DNA of 18,113 nt from Nitrososphaerota archaeon (GCA_005877225.1 VBPK01000066.1:1-18113); one strand, 5' to 3'; shown: positions 6,590-14,425, counted from the stretch's first letter. Notes: generated by a model from the sequence alone, not told the origin. A program made the numbers and translations.

Positions 6590-7051
6590 ATGAAGAGTCT
6601 CCAGGAGATGTACGCGCCCAACAGCTTCTGCTTCGGCTGCGGGCCCAAGAACCCATTGGGTCTGAGAATAAGGAGCTTCGCCGTCGGTGACGAGGTAGTC
6701 GCGGAGTGGAAGTCAGAGCCTCAACATGTCGCCTTCGCAGGATTCGTGAACGGCGGAATCCTATCGACCCTCCTCGACTGCCACGGAAACTGGACCGCCG
6801 CTTATACTCTGATGAGGAAGAGTCGAATGGATTCTTCACCCGGAACCGTAACCTCGTCGTACGAAGTGAAGTTTCTTCACCCTACCCGCATCTCGAAGAC
6901 CATGCATATTCGGGCACGCACGACCTCCACAGAGGGTAATCGCGTGACCGTCGAGGGGCTCATCGATGTCGAAGGCAAGATGACGGCCAGTATGAAGGGA
7001 ACCTTCGTAGCCGTGAAGAAAGGACATCCGGCCTTCCACCGCTGGGAGTGA
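6590..7051 (+). CDS. PaaI-type hot-dog thioesterase
   Basis: 153 residues from ATG 6590. The start FCFGCGPKNPLGL (Cys14, Cys17) and the helix NGGILSTLLDCHGNWTA (54-70) with Asp63 are typical of the PaaI/THEM4-like branch of hot-dog thioesterases, which hydrolyse acyl-CoA; the usual HGG is NGG here. The long open frame upstream to 6473 has no family resemblance, so I used the internal ATG. A purine-rich GGGGAGGAG lies a few bases before it, unlike most neighbours, which show no ribosome-binding site. No other acyl-CoA gene directly adjoins it; substrate unknown. Confidence 0.87.
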   Translation: MKSLQEMYAPNSFCFGCGPKNPLGLRIRSFAVGDEVVAEWKSEPQHVAFAGFVNGGILSTLLDCHGNWTAAYTLMRKSRMDSSPGTVTSSYEVKFLHPTRISKTMHIRARTTSTEGNRVTVEGLIDVEGKMTASMKGTFVAVKKGHPAFHRWE

Positions 7052-7332
7052 CGTCTCTCGTGGACCTGTCATGGACGATTCGCCTCCGCGAGCGTCGGCA
7101 CACAAGAAGGGAGCAGGAGGACTCGCGAGCGTGATTGAGCCGAGGAGCTGCGGTGCCGTATTCTATGGAGAGGACGAGAGTCCTCCGACCACGAGCGGCC
7201 GATCCTGAATGTCCTGAAATCCGGTTGGGTGTGCGATTGCCACATCAAGGAAGAGCAGGGAGACGAGGGCTCCACAACACCAACGCCCTGGCCCTCTCGG
7301 ACCCATTCTAAGCCCCGGGTGATGACTTGCGA
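7052..7332. other. Intergenic stretch without a convincing gene
   Basis: 281 bp between two convergent genes. A 45-codon frame runs from ATG 7071 to 7208, and a startless frame at 7139-7351 contains SGWVCDCH followed by acidic residues. Neither resembles a family I know. They could be remnants of a decayed small gene, but composition alone does not support this. Confidence 0.35.
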
Positions 7333-7848
7333 TCAGCTCTTCGCGATATGAACCGCGTGAGGGAACTCAGATATGAAGACGGCCAGGGCAGTCTCGACGG
7401 CATCGGGGGAACCCGGGAGGCAGAGAATCAGCCTGCCCTTCGCCACCCCGGCAGTCGCTCTCGAGAGCATCGCGGCGGCCCCAACCCTCGCGAAGCTCTG
7501 GCTGCGGAGCAGCTCTCCGAACCCGTTAATCTCCTTCTCGAAGTAAGGTCTAACCGTCTCGATTGTTATGTCTCTCTTGGAGAGACCCGTCCCCCCGACG
7601 TACACCAAGACGTCGGAATTGCTTTTCATGAACTCTCGTAGAGCCGTCTTGAGCATCCTTGCATCATCTGATATCAGCCTCCGAGTCTGGATGGTGTGTC
7701 CGCCTGCCTCGATGATCTTCTCCGCGACGTCCCCCGACTCGTCGGGAGGATGCTCAACCCTCCTTCGATACCTACTGCTGCTGACCGTCAGGAGGTGGAA
7801 GTGAAGCCTCCTCTTCGCTTGCTGACGGTGAAGCTCAGGAGGCTTCAA
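7333..7848 (-). CDS. moaB: Molybdopterin adenylyltransferase, MoaB/MogA family
   Basis: 171 residues. The protein activates molybdopterin by adenylation before MoeA inserts molybdate. Motifs are LLTVSSSRY near the N-terminus, YVGGTGLSKRD (substrate loop and catalytic Asp region) and LCLPGSPDAVETAL near the C-terminus, all in the normal order for a single MogA/MoaB domain. The only start before the first strand is TTG 7848, which overlaps the 3' end of moaC by 14 bp, so the two genes are translated as a coupled pair from the moaC promoter. The first 13 residues are basic and not conserved, as in other archaeal MoaB proteins. Confidence 0.9.
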   Translation of the reverse strand: MKPPELHRQQAKRRLHFHLLTVSSSRYRRRVEHPPDESGDVAEKIIEAGGHTIQTRRLISDDARMLKTALREFMKSNSDVLVYVGGTGLSKRDITIETVRPYFEKEINGFGELLRSQSFARVGAAAMLSRATAGVAKGRLILCLPGSPDAVETALAVFISEFPHAVHIAKS

Positions 7849-8287
7849 TAGGACCCTTTACCTTCCTGACCACACGGATTGATTCGATCGCGGTCGCTGG
7901 GTACTGCCCCCTCTCGTCCTTCTCATACGATTTCGCGACGTCCCAGATGTTCAGAAGGGCCACCGCTACAGCCGTGAGCGCCTCCATCTCGACTCCGGTC
8001 TTTTCACGCGCCGAGACCGTAACCGAGACCTCCACCGAGTCATCACCGACCTTCGTCCTGACTTCTGTCTTCTCGATCTTCAAAGGATGGCAGAGAGGGA
8101 GAAGGCTGGGTGCCTGCTTTGCGGCGAGAATCCCCGTCAATTTCGCGAGGGAGAGGGGATCCCCCTTCTCCAGCTTGCCGACCCTGATCAGTCTGACGGT
8201 GCTGGATTTCAGCCTGATCCTCCCCGTCGCGGTCGCCTCCCTGTAGACGACTGGTTTACTCGAGATATCGACCTGCTTGAAAGTCAT
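7835..8287 (-). CDS. moaC: Cyclic pyranopterin monophosphate synthase MoaC
   Basis: 150 residues from ATG 8287. MoaC converts 3',8-cyclo-GTP, made by MoaA, to cyclic pyranopterin monophosphate. Visible signatures are LLPLCHPL (active-site His), GVEMEALTAVAVALL and WDVAKSYEKDERG (conserved Asp and Lys). I chose ATG 8287 (TFKQVDISSKPVV) over ATG 8296 because a TATA-like CTATATCC centred at 8315 lies exactly 28 bp upstream, the spacing seen at other starts here. Longer upstream starts would cross the promoter and run antisense to moaA. It is divergent from moaA and followed by the overlapping moaB. Confidence 0.94.
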   Translation of the reverse strand: MTFKQVDISSKPVVYREATATGRIRLKSSTVRLIRVGKLEKGDPLSLAKLTGILAAKQAPSLLPLCHPLKIEKTEVRTKVGDDSVEVSVTVSAREKTGVEMEALTAVAVALLNIWDVAKSYEKDERGQYPATAIESIRVVRKVKGPIEAS

Positions 8288-8374
8288 TCGTGACATCCGT
8301 GAGTTGGAAGGATATAGGCTATACCCATCCTCCCCTGAGAACCTTTTTACGCCCCCTCGGTCCCCAACATAGCA
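8288..8374. promoter_or_regulatory. Divergent promoter region, moaC / moaA
   Basis: Minus-strand TATA-like CTATATCC (about 8311-8319) is 28 bp before ATG 8287. Plus-strand CTTTTTAC (8343-8350) is 28 bp before ATG 8375. Both suggest leaderless mRNAs, so a molybdenum-cofactor riboswitch leader is not expected. Confidence 0.55.
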
Positions 8375-9397
8375 ATGCAGGACGGGATCTCCTCCGATGC
8401 CCCTCGCAGCCTCGCAGACAGGAAGGGTAGGATTGCGAAGAAACTCAGGATTTCTGTCACCGACAGGTGCAACTTTGCGTGCTTGTTCTGCATGCCGGAC
8501 CGGGAGAAGGTCAGGTGGCTTCCACAAGAGGACATACTGAGCTTCGACGAGATAGAGCGTGTCGCCCGCGTACTAGCCTCGCTGGGTATAGAGAAGATAA
8601 GAATCACTGGTGGCGAACCGCTCTTGAGACGAAACCTCGAGCGATTGATACAAACACTGAGGCGGCTCCACGGCATCAGAACAATCGACATGACAACCAA
8701 CGGATGGTTCTTGTCGGAGAAGGCGGACGCCTTGAGGAGAGCGGGGCTGCGTGGCGTCACCGTCAGCCTTCACAGCCTCCGGCGGGAGAGGTTCTCCAAG
8801 ATCTCGGGGATTGACGCTCTGGAGCGCGTCCTCCGCGGTATCGATGAAGCGGTCAGGGTCGGCTTGGATCCCGTCAAGGTCAACAGCGTGGCGATTCGGG
8901 GCTACAACGACGACGAGATCCTCGACCTCATCGAATTCGCGCGGGAGAGGGAACTCTCCATCCGGTTTATCGAATTCATGCCACTCGACGGGCTCGGGAT
9001 TTGGAACCCCGATAGCATGGTCAGCGGAGCCGAAATTCTAGAAACAGCCAGGACCCGATACGAGATGGTGCCGAGCGGGCGTGAATCCGGAGACACCGCA
9101 ACACTCTGGAAGTTCCGTGACGGAAGAGGCGAGTTGGGGGTTATCACCCCGATGACCGACCCCTTCTGCGACGCCTGCGACAGGGTTAGGCTCACCTCAG
9201 ACGGAAAGCTGCTATCCTGCCTCTTCGACACCGAGTACCACGACCTGAAGCCGATAATCCGTAACGGAGGGAGTGACGACGAACTCTCCGATTACATCCT
9301 CCAGTCCGTCTGGAAGAAACCCGACGGCGTCGGGTACATGCCCTGGGTGAAGGAGGCGTGGGCCAAGCCGCGAAACATGAACGCGATAGGGGGGTAG
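8375..9397 (+). CDS. moaA: GTP 3',8-cyclase MoaA (radical SAM)
   Basis: 340 residues. It performs the first step of molybdenum cofactor synthesis, radical cyclisation of GTP. The radical-SAM cluster motif is C32-x3-C36-x2-C39 in RCNFACLFCMP, with the SAM-binding ITGGEPLL at 77-84. The C-terminal second cluster is C265-x2-C268-x13-C282 in FCDACDRVRLTSDGKLLSCL. The conserved C-terminal GG is present (MNAIGG), as needed in MoaA. ATG 8375 is supported by the TATA-like element 28 bp upstream. The TAG stop is followed in the same frame by moaD with no ordinary start codon between them. Confidence 0.97.
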   Translation: MQDGISSDAPRSLADRKGRIAKKLRISVTDRCNFACLFCMPDREKVRWLPQEDILSFDEIERVARVLASLGIEKIRITGGEPLLRRNLERLIQTLRRLHGIRTIDMTTNGWFLSEKADALRRAGLRGVTVSLHSLRRERFSKISGIDALERVLRGIDEAVRVGLDPVKVNSVAIRGYNDDEILDLIEFARERELSIRFIEFMPLDGLGIWNPDSMVSGAEILETARTRYEMVPSGRESGDTATLWKFRDGRGELGVITPMTDPFCDACDRVRLTSDGKLLSCLFDTEYHDLKPIIRNGGSDDELSDYILQSVWKKPDGVGYMPWVKEAWAKPRNMNAIGG

Positions 9398-9403
9398 CCC
9401 GCG

Positions 9404-9658
9404 ACGCCAAGAGTAAGCGTTCTTTACTTCGCACAGGCGCGCGATGCCGCCGGGACCGGTGAGGAGGCGATGACCCTGTCGGACCATTCAACGATTGAAG
9501 CGTTGCTCTCGACCGTCTCGAAGAACCATCCGAAGCTCGCCGCGATGAAGCGCTCGATCAAGGTCGCCGTCAACTCTCAGCTCGCGGAGCCAAGAATCGT
9601 GCTTCACGACGGGGACGAGGTGGCTCTTCTCCCTCCTGTGGCGGGTGGTTGGCGATGA
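9404..9658 (+). CDS. moaD: Molybdopterin synthase small subunit MoaD, unusual start and C-terminus
   Basis: About 84 residues of the ubiquitin-like sulfur carrier whose C-terminal glycine becomes a thiocarboxylate. The conserved first strand RVSVLYFAQARDAAGTGEE is encoded, but the frame from the moaA TAG (9395-9397) to ATG 9470 has no ATG, GTG or TTG. I place the start at ACG 9404, one base from ATG, with a G-run (GGGGGGT, about 9389-9395) upstream as possible ribosome-binding site. Alternatives are stop readthrough from moaA or a sequencing error; ATG 9470 would remove the first strand. The end reads VAGGWR: two residues follow the diglycine, because the stop overlaps the moaE ATG. Confidence 0.82.
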   Translation, partial: TPRVSVLYFAQARDAAGTGEEAMTLSDHSTIEALLSTVSKNHPKLAAMKRSIKVAVNSQLAEPRIVLHDGDEVALLPPVAGGWR

Positions 9659-10149
9659 GAAGAGGCACAGCCGCTGCGGCTCATCTGACCAGACGCAGAA
9701 TAGACCCGGCGGAGGTGGTCAACTCGGTGAAGGACGAGCGTGCGGGGGGAGTCGTGCTTTTTCTGGGGACCGTCCGCAGCGTCAACGAAGGCCACTCGGT
9801 GGAGAGGCTTGAGTACCAGGCGTATCGCGCGATGGCAGAGAAGAGGATACGGGAGATCGAGGCGGAGGTTAGGGAGAGGTGGCCCGTGAAGAAAGTCAAG
9901 ATTCTTCACAGGGAGGGGAGTCTTCCCGTTGGGGAGATCAGCGTCGCCGTCGCTGTCTCCTCCGAGCACAGGGAAGAAGCCTTTGAGGCGTGTCGCTTCG
10001 CGATAGGGACGGTCAAGCACTCGTTACCCGTCTGGAAGCGGGAGAAGATCGTGGGCGGCGGAGAGCTCTGGGTGGAAGGAGAACCGATTCGCGAGGCGCG
10101 AACCCGTGCTACCCCCTCTCGGGAGTCCGCAAGGAAGCAGGTTGCTTGA
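9655..10149 (+). CDS. moaE: Molybdopterin synthase catalytic subunit MoaE
   Basis: 164 residues. MoaE uses the MoaD thiocarboxylate to build the dithiolene of molybdopterin. Motifs are VVLFLGTVRSVNEG near the N-terminus, HREGSLPVGE in the middle and KHSLPVWKREKI with the active-site lysines towards the end. ATG 9655 overlaps the moaD stop (ATGA), typical translational coupling; TTG 9649 two codons earlier is possible. The first 13 residues are a basic, alanine-rich extension. The 3' end overlaps the convergent xdhC-like gene by 41 bp. Confidence 0.94.
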   Translation: MRRGTAAAAHLTRRRIDPAEVVNSVKDERAGGVVLFLGTVRSVNEGHSVERLEYQAYRAMAEKRIREIEAEVRERWPVKKVKILHREGSLPVGEISVAVAVSSEHREEAFEACRFAIGTVKHSLPVWKREKIVGGGELWVEGEPIREARTRATPSRESARKQVA

Positions 10150-10975
10150 CGTCCTTGTGAGGCAACTCCTTCCCGTACTTCGTAGCAACGATATCGGAGA
10201 TGATGCTAAGCGCTATCTCCGACGGCGTGACAGCCCCGATATCTGCGCCGACGGGGGCTCTTATCGACTCGATGAACTTCTCGGGGTAGCCCTGCGCGCG
10301 GAGCGCTTGGAGGTCGTCCTTGACCCTCTGTCTGCTCGCGAGCAGGCCCACGAACCCGAGCTTGAACCTTGAAAGTGCCCCCAGTATCTCCACATCCCTC
10401 GCGCCTTTAGTGAGGACTATGACCGAGTCTGACTCGCCGAACTTGAAACGGGAGAGATCGTAATCCATCTCCTTGATCAGCTGGTCCGGCTCCTCGCTCA
10501 GCACGGGGCTGTGGTCAACCACGATTACTTCGAAGTCGAGCGTCTTGCCCATCTTCACCAAGGCATCCTCAACGTCATCCTTCCCCCCTTGGCCGACCAG
10601 GATCATTCTATGCTGAGGAAGGTAGGGTTCTACGTAGACCTCCATCGTCCCCCCGCAGTTCGTTTCAACGTGGATCTCGTCCTCGCTTTGGCTCACGACT
10701 GTCCCCTCGACAGCCTTCTCCACACTCTCGAGGAAGACCCTCACCGTCTTGGGTTGTCCCGTCTTCATCGTCCCTTGGGCGGTACTCACTATCGCTGACT
10801 CGGGGCAGACGCCACCGAGTGAGCCGTACACGGTCTCCCCCTCCTTCGATATTATCACCTTGAAACCAGGCTTGCCGAGGGAGGAGCCCTCCGTCCGAAC
10901 CACCGTCGCGACCGCGAAAGGTTCTCTCCTGCCGACCAGACTGTTCAGGATCCTGGCGAACTCGGTGTGTTTCAA
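10109..10975 (-). CDS. XdhC/CoxI family molybdenum-hydroxylase maturation factor
   Basis: 288 residues from TTG 10975. The N-terminal XdhC/CoxI domain shows ATVVRTEGSSLGKPG, GSLGGVCPE and TNCGGTMEVYVEP. The C-terminal Rossmann-like domain has MILVGQGG, then GLLASRQRVKDDL and APVGADIGAVTPSEIA. XdhC-type proteins bind and sulfurate the molybdenum cofactor and hand it to xanthine dehydrogenase-family enzymes; CoxI does the same for aerobic CO dehydrogenase. TTG 10975 fits the domain start and has a TATA-like AGCATATAAG (11001-11010) 30 bp upstream; longer versions would run over the promoter. The second glycine-rich motif is GSLGGVC rather than GSIGGGC. No catalytic hydroxylase subunits are in the window. 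Confidence 0.88.
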   Translation of the reverse strand: MKHTEFARILNSLVGRREPFAVATVVRTEGSSLGKPGFKVIISKEGETVYGSLGGVCPESAIVSTAQGTMKTGQPKTVRVFLESVEKAVEGTVVSQSEDEIHVETNCGGTMEVYVEPYLPQHRMILVGQGGKDDVEDALVKMGKTLDFEVIVVDHSPVLSEEPDQLIKEMDYDLSRFKFGESDSVIVLTKGARDVEILGALSRFKLGFVGLLASRQRVKDDLQALRAQGYPEKFIESIRAPVGADIGAVTPSEIALSIISDIVATKYGKELPHKDVKQPASLRTPERG

Positions 10976-11072
10976 TCGAGGGACCGTTGGGGTCTCCCAT
11001 CTTATATGCTTAGCCTCGAGCCAGGGTCGTAACCCAAAAGTATTGGAAGGGTCCGACTCGTCTCGGTCAGGC
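10976..11072. promoter_or_regulatory. Divergent promoter region, xdhC-like / mocA-like
   Basis: AGCATATAAG on the minus strand (11001-11010) is 30 bp before TTG 10975. CAAAAGTATT on the plus strand (11035-11044) is about 34 bp before GTG 11073. The plus-strand assignment is weaker. Confidence 0.4.
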
Positions 11073-11675
11073 GTGATCTCAGCGATAATTCTAGCCGCTG
11101 GGAGCTCCTCCCGAATGGGGGGCCCCAAGCAGCTTCTGAAACTGGGGAGGGTGACTGTCCTCGAGCAGGTGCTGAAGACGTTCGGAGCCTCCAAAGCTGA
11201 CGAGGTCTTGGTAGTCTTCGGCGTTCACTCGGTGAAAAGAGGTCGGCTGCTGGGAGCCAAGGTCGTCCTGAATACGGATAGTTCAAGAGGAATCAGCTCC
11301 TCGATCAGAGCGGGACTCGGCGCGATTGACCGCGACTCGGAGGCTGTCCTGTTTGGGCTGGCGGACAAGCCGTTCGTCTCTGTTGCAACGATCAACAGGA
11401 TTATCGAGAGCTACCAGACCTCAAGGGTTGGAATCGTGATTCCAGTCTACCGGGGGAGAAGGGGCAATCCCGTCCTCTTCGCCAGAGATTTCTTCGACGA
11501 GCTCGGAACCCTTTCCGGGGACGTCGGGGGAAAGGCTGTCATCAGAAAGCACCCCGAAAGCATTCATGAGGTGGAGGTGGACGACGATGGCATTTTGGTT
11601 GACATCGACACACGCGCTGATTTCGAAAGGGCGAAAGCGCGGTTCGCTCAGTCGAAGAGACGGTCCGCGAGGTAA
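11073..11675 (+). CDS. Molybdenum cofactor cytidylyltransferase, MocA-like
   Basis: 200 residues of the MobA/MocA nucleotidyltransferase fold. The nucleotide-binding motif LAAGSSSRMG is at 7-16 with Lys19 in PKQLL, the metal-binding FGLADKP near 100, RGNPVLF near 135 and DIDTRADFE near 180. These are closer to MocA/PucB than to MobA, and MocA makes the cytosine-dinucleotide form used by xanthine dehydrogenase and CO dehydrogenase families, matching the divergent xdhC-like gene. Specificity is inferred, not proven. GTG 11073 places ISAIILAAG at the N-terminus; TTG 11043 is an alternative with ten more residues. It overlaps the convergent moeA by 28 bp. Confidence 0.87.
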   Translation: MISAIILAAGSSSRMGGPKQLLKLGRVTVLEQVLKTFGASKADEVLVVFGVHSVKRGRLLGAKVVLNTDSSRGISSSIRAGLGAIDRDSEAVLFGLADKPFVSVATINRIIESYQTSRVGIVIPVYRGRRGNPVLFARDFFDELGTLSGDVGGKAVIRKHPESIHEVEVDDDGILVDIDTRADFERAKARFAQSKRRSAR

Positions 11676-12922
11676 GAGAACCCGGGGAGGAGGTGCACCT
11701 CCACGGTTCCTCCCTTGGGAATCTCCGTTCGCTCCTCCGGGACGATGACGTAACCGTTCGCTCTCGTGAGGATTGTCATCGATTCCGTCTCCCCGACCAT
11801 CGGCGCGGCTTCCAGTCCTGTCTCGGCCTGAGACAGCCTGACGTACACCACCTTGGTGAAATTCGGGAACCTCTTCCTAGCCTCCCAGGCTTCAGTGAGC
11901 TCGGCCTTCACAGGGCGATTCATCTTCGCATCGTGTCCTCCGATCGCCCCTATCATGGGAGCGACGAAAAGGACGAAGGCGCTCATCGCACCTTGAATGG
12001 GGCCCGGCAGCATCACGACGGGCTTGCCCTGAATCGCCGTTACCCCTGCGACCCTCCCCCTATCCATCCTTATTCCATGGACTATCTGACTGGGCTTGAC
12101 GAACTTGCGAAGAGTATCCCCGACGAGGTCGAGGCCTCCAAGCGAGGTGCCCCCGATTGTGACGACCATCTCCGCCTTGCCCAGGGCCTGCTTGACCTTC
12201 CGTGCGATCTTTTTCATATCGTCTTTCACTACCCCCAGGTCAACCGCAACCCCTCCCATCTCTTCAACGAGCCTCGAGAAGACGAAACCATGACTATTCC
12301 TGACGCGGCCATTATGAATACTAGTCAAAGAATCTGTCAACTCATTCCCCGTGGCGATAATCGCCACTCTCGGCCTCTTGTAGACAGCGACTTCATCGAT
12401 GCCAAGGGATAGGAGCAATCCGACATCCTGCGGCCTCAGCTGGCGCCCCCTGTCGAGAACCCTCACTCCTCTCGCGACGTCCGCGCCTTTCGGGTAGACG
12501 AAGCTTCCAGCTGAGTGGTACTTCGCAACGAAGACAGAGTTGCCTTTCGCGGTGGCTCGCTCGACAGGAACCACGGCGTCGGCACCGCTCGGTAGGTATC
12601 CGCCGGTAGGCACCCTGATCGCCTCACCCCGACCCAGCCGTCTCTTCTGGATTTCACCTAACCGAACCTCACCTCTCAACCGCAACCGCACAGGCTTCTC
12701 CTCCGAGGCCTCTGCGAGGGAGACGGCATTCACGGCGTAACCATCCATGTGGGAGACGGGGCGGGAGGGAAGGTCGACCCGAGGCACAATGCTCTCTGCT
12801 AGCACGCGCCCGTAAGACTCGGGGGCAGCGATGCGTTCAACTCGCGGGACAACTTTCGAGAGGCTCACGAGCTTCTTGAAGGCGTCAGCCACAGTCGCGT
12901 ACTTCTCGGGCTCGAGTACCAA
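11648..12922 (-). CDS. moeA: Molybdopterin molybdenumtransferase MoeA
   Basis: 424 residues from TTG 12922. MoeA uses adenylated molybdopterin from MoaB/MogA and inserts molybdate. The order of motifs is right: SRPVSHMDGYAV (conserved Asp) near the N-terminus, RVPTGGYLPSGADAVVPVE, then the MogA-like domain with IIATGNEL, TIGGTSLGGLD and VMLPGPIQGAMSAF, and a C-terminal beta domain ending in GGTVEVHLLPG. The variants GGTSLG and PGPIQGA differ from the common GGVSVG and PGNPVSA. TTG 12922 has a TATA-like AGTTTAACG (12947-12955) 29 bp upstream, and the longer version from 12982 would read through it. It is divergent from the amidase. Confidence 0.93.
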   Translation of the reverse strand: MVLEPEKYATVADAFKKLVSLSKVVPRVERIAAPESYGRVLAESIVPRVDLPSRPVSHMDGYAVNAVSLAEASEEKPVRLRLRGEVRLGEIQKRRLGRGEAIRVPTGGYLPSGADAVVPVERATAKGNSVFVAKYHSAGSFVYPKGADVARGVRVLDRGRQLRPQDVGLLLSLGIDEVAVYKRPRVAIIATGNELTDSLTSIHNGRVRNSHGFVFSRLVEEMGGVAVDLGVVKDDMKKIARKVKQALGKAEMVVTIGGTSLGGLDLVGDTLRKFVKPSQIVHGIRMDRGRVAGVTAIQGKPVVMLPGPIQGAMSAFVLFVAPMIGAIGGHDAKMNRPVKAELTEAWEARKRFPNFTKVVYVRLSQAETGLEAAPMVGETESMTILTRANGYVIVPEERTEIPKGGTVEVHLLPGFSYLADRLFD

Positions 12923-13018
12923 GATCTCGAAGGTGGGGCCCTTCGTCGTTAAACTCTTTCGACCGCGAAAGAGGCGGGCCAAAGTCGTAATAAGGGTAGA
13001 AGGGCTACATTCAGAGCA
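12923..13018. promoter_or_regulatory. Divergent promoter region, moeA / amidase
   Basis: Minus-strand AGTTTAACG (12947-12955) lies 29 bp before TTG 12922. Plus-strand GTAATAAG (12987-12994) lies 28 bp before ATG 13019. Both fit leaderless transcription. Confidence 0.5.
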
Positions 13019-14425
13019 ATGAAAAAGACGATTAGGACGCTAGCTCCCGAGATCATGCGAGGAAGGATCTCGCCCGTGACATTGACCGAGGAGGTTCTCC
13101 AGAGGGCGGAGCGGCTCAACCCGACCATCAACTCCTACATTACTATCCTGAGGGATAGGGCCCTCCGAGAAGCCGAGGCGGCCGAAGGAGCAATTCGAGA
13201 GGGGAAGTACTCAGGTCCTCTTCACGGCATCCCGATAGCGATGAAGGATATCTTTTACATCAAGGGCGTCCGATGTACGGCAGGTTCGAAGATTCTCGCC
13301 ACGAACGTGGCGAACTACGACTCCCTCGTCGTGAAGCGACTGATCGGGGCGGGGGCCGTCCTGATTGGAACAACGAACCTCCACGAATTCGCCTCGGGAG
13401 TAACAAATGTCAACCCATTCTACGGCCCGGTCAGGAACCCATGGGACACCGACAGGGTTTCGGGTGGCTCGAGCGGGGGCTCCGCCGCGGCCGTGGCGGC
13501 CGAGATGACGGTTGCAGCCTTGGGGACGGACACGAGCGGTTCGGTCAGGATTCCTTCCTCCCTCTGCGGTGTCGTGGGGTTGAAGCCAACTTACGGGAGG
13601 ATAAGCCGCGTCGGAGTGATTCCTCTCAGCACTTCATTCGACACGGTTGGGACGCTGACGAGCTGCGCCTGGGACGCCGCAGCGTTGCTGCAGGAGCTAG
13701 CCGGCTACGAGAATGCTGACATGACGACCGAAGAGGTAGGGGTTCCCAACTACCTCTCCGAGCTCGAGGTTCCCCTCGAAACCCCAAGGATTGGTGTGCT
13801 TCGCCCGTACTTTCTCGACGACATCGACCCTCAGGTCGCAGAGGTCTTCTCGAAATTCTTGGACAGGATGAGCGGGGGTACTGTCTCCATCAGCGACGTC
13901 GGGGTGAGAAAGATTGAGAAGGTCTACGAAGTTTGGGCCGCGGTAAGGAGGAGCGAAGCGACGGCGTTTCATGAACAATGGCTATCAACGATGCCTGAGA
14001 TGTATGGAGAGGACGTTCGGAAGCTCCTGGAGAAAGGTAGAGAGATCACCGCGGTCCAGTACATCAGCGCACAAAATAGTCGCCCCGAGATTAACGAGAA
14101 TCTCCTCGAAGCCATGAAAGATGTCGACTTCCTAGTCGCCCCGACGACGCCCGTACTCGCTCCGAAGATCGGAGAAGAAAGGGTTACGCTGAACGGAAAG
14201 TCGGTTGACGTCTACACCACCCTCAGCAGGCTCACCTTGCCCTTCAACGTCGTCGGCTTCCCGGTGATCTCCATCCCGATTGGGTATGCGCGGGGCCTGC
14301 CCGTCGGCGCGCAGATAGTCGCCCGACCCTTCGAGGAGGGCTCCCTGCTGAGGATAGCTTCTCGTTGCGAGGAGCTGCTCGGAGAACGCCAGCTTCCTCC
14401 CCTACAGGCTGGAAAACTCAAATAG
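13019..14425 (+). CDS. Amidase signature family hydrolase
   Basis: 468 residues. The Ser-cisSer-Lys triad is complete: Lys76 in IAMKDIF, Ser151 in GGSSGGSAAAVA and Ser175 in DTSGSVRIPSS, with the same 75- and 24-residue spacings as GatA. The enzyme hydrolyses a C-N amide bond; GatA itself is an amidotransferase subunit, but no gatB or gatC adjoins and the second half differs from GatA as I know it, so a catabolic amidase is more likely. The adjacent CoA transferase, cyclase-family hydrolase and AllG-like protein fit a role in breaking down an amide or ureide. The start ATG 13019 has a TATA-like GTAATAAG 28 bp upstream. No signal peptide is seen, so it is cytoplasmic. Confidence 0.92.
   Translation: MKKTIRTLAPEIMRGRISPVTLTEEVLQRAERLNPTINSYITILRDRALREAEAAEGAIREGKYSGPLHGIPIAMKDIFYIKGVRCTAGSKILATNVANYDSLVVKRLIGAGAVLIGTTNLHEFASGVTNVNPFYGPVRNPWDTDRVSGGSSGGSAAAVAAEMTVAALGTDTSGSVRIPSSLCGVVGLKPTYGRISRVGVIPLSTSFDTVGTLTSCAWDAAALLQELAGYENADMTTEEVGVPNYLSELEVPLETPRIGVLRPYFLDDIDPQVAEVFSKFLDRMSGGTVSISDVGVRKIEKVYEVWAAVRRSEATAFHEQWLSTMPEMYGEDVRKLLEKGREITAVQYISAQNSRPEINENLLEAMKDVDFLVAPTTPVLAPKIGEERVTLNGKSVDVYTTLSRLTLPFNVVGFPVISIPIGYARGLPVGAQIVARPFEEGSLLRIASRCEELLGERQLPPLQAGKLK

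Noticed and set aside
7071..7351. Possible small or decayed gene with SGWVCDCH
   Set aside because: No start codon in that frame, no recognised family and no matching neighbour; too weak to call.
8288..8527. Longer MoaC starting at 8527
   Set aside because: It would cover the moaC/moaA promoter region and run antisense to moaA; conserved MoaC sequence begins at 8287.
9395..9397. Pyrrolysine or programmed readthrough at the moaA TAG
   Set aside because: MoaA ends in its conserved GG exactly at this stop, and nothing in the window indicates amber recoding; kept only as an alternative for the moaD start.
10976..11194. Longer N-termini for the xdhC-like (from 11194) and mocA-like (from 10749) proteins
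   Set aside because: Both would overlap the divergent promoter region and each other's gene, and add no conserved sequence.
13019..14425. Assignment as GatA of tRNA amidotransferase
   Set aside because: Triad spacing matches GatA, but no gatB/gatC is adjacent and the second half and context look catabolic.
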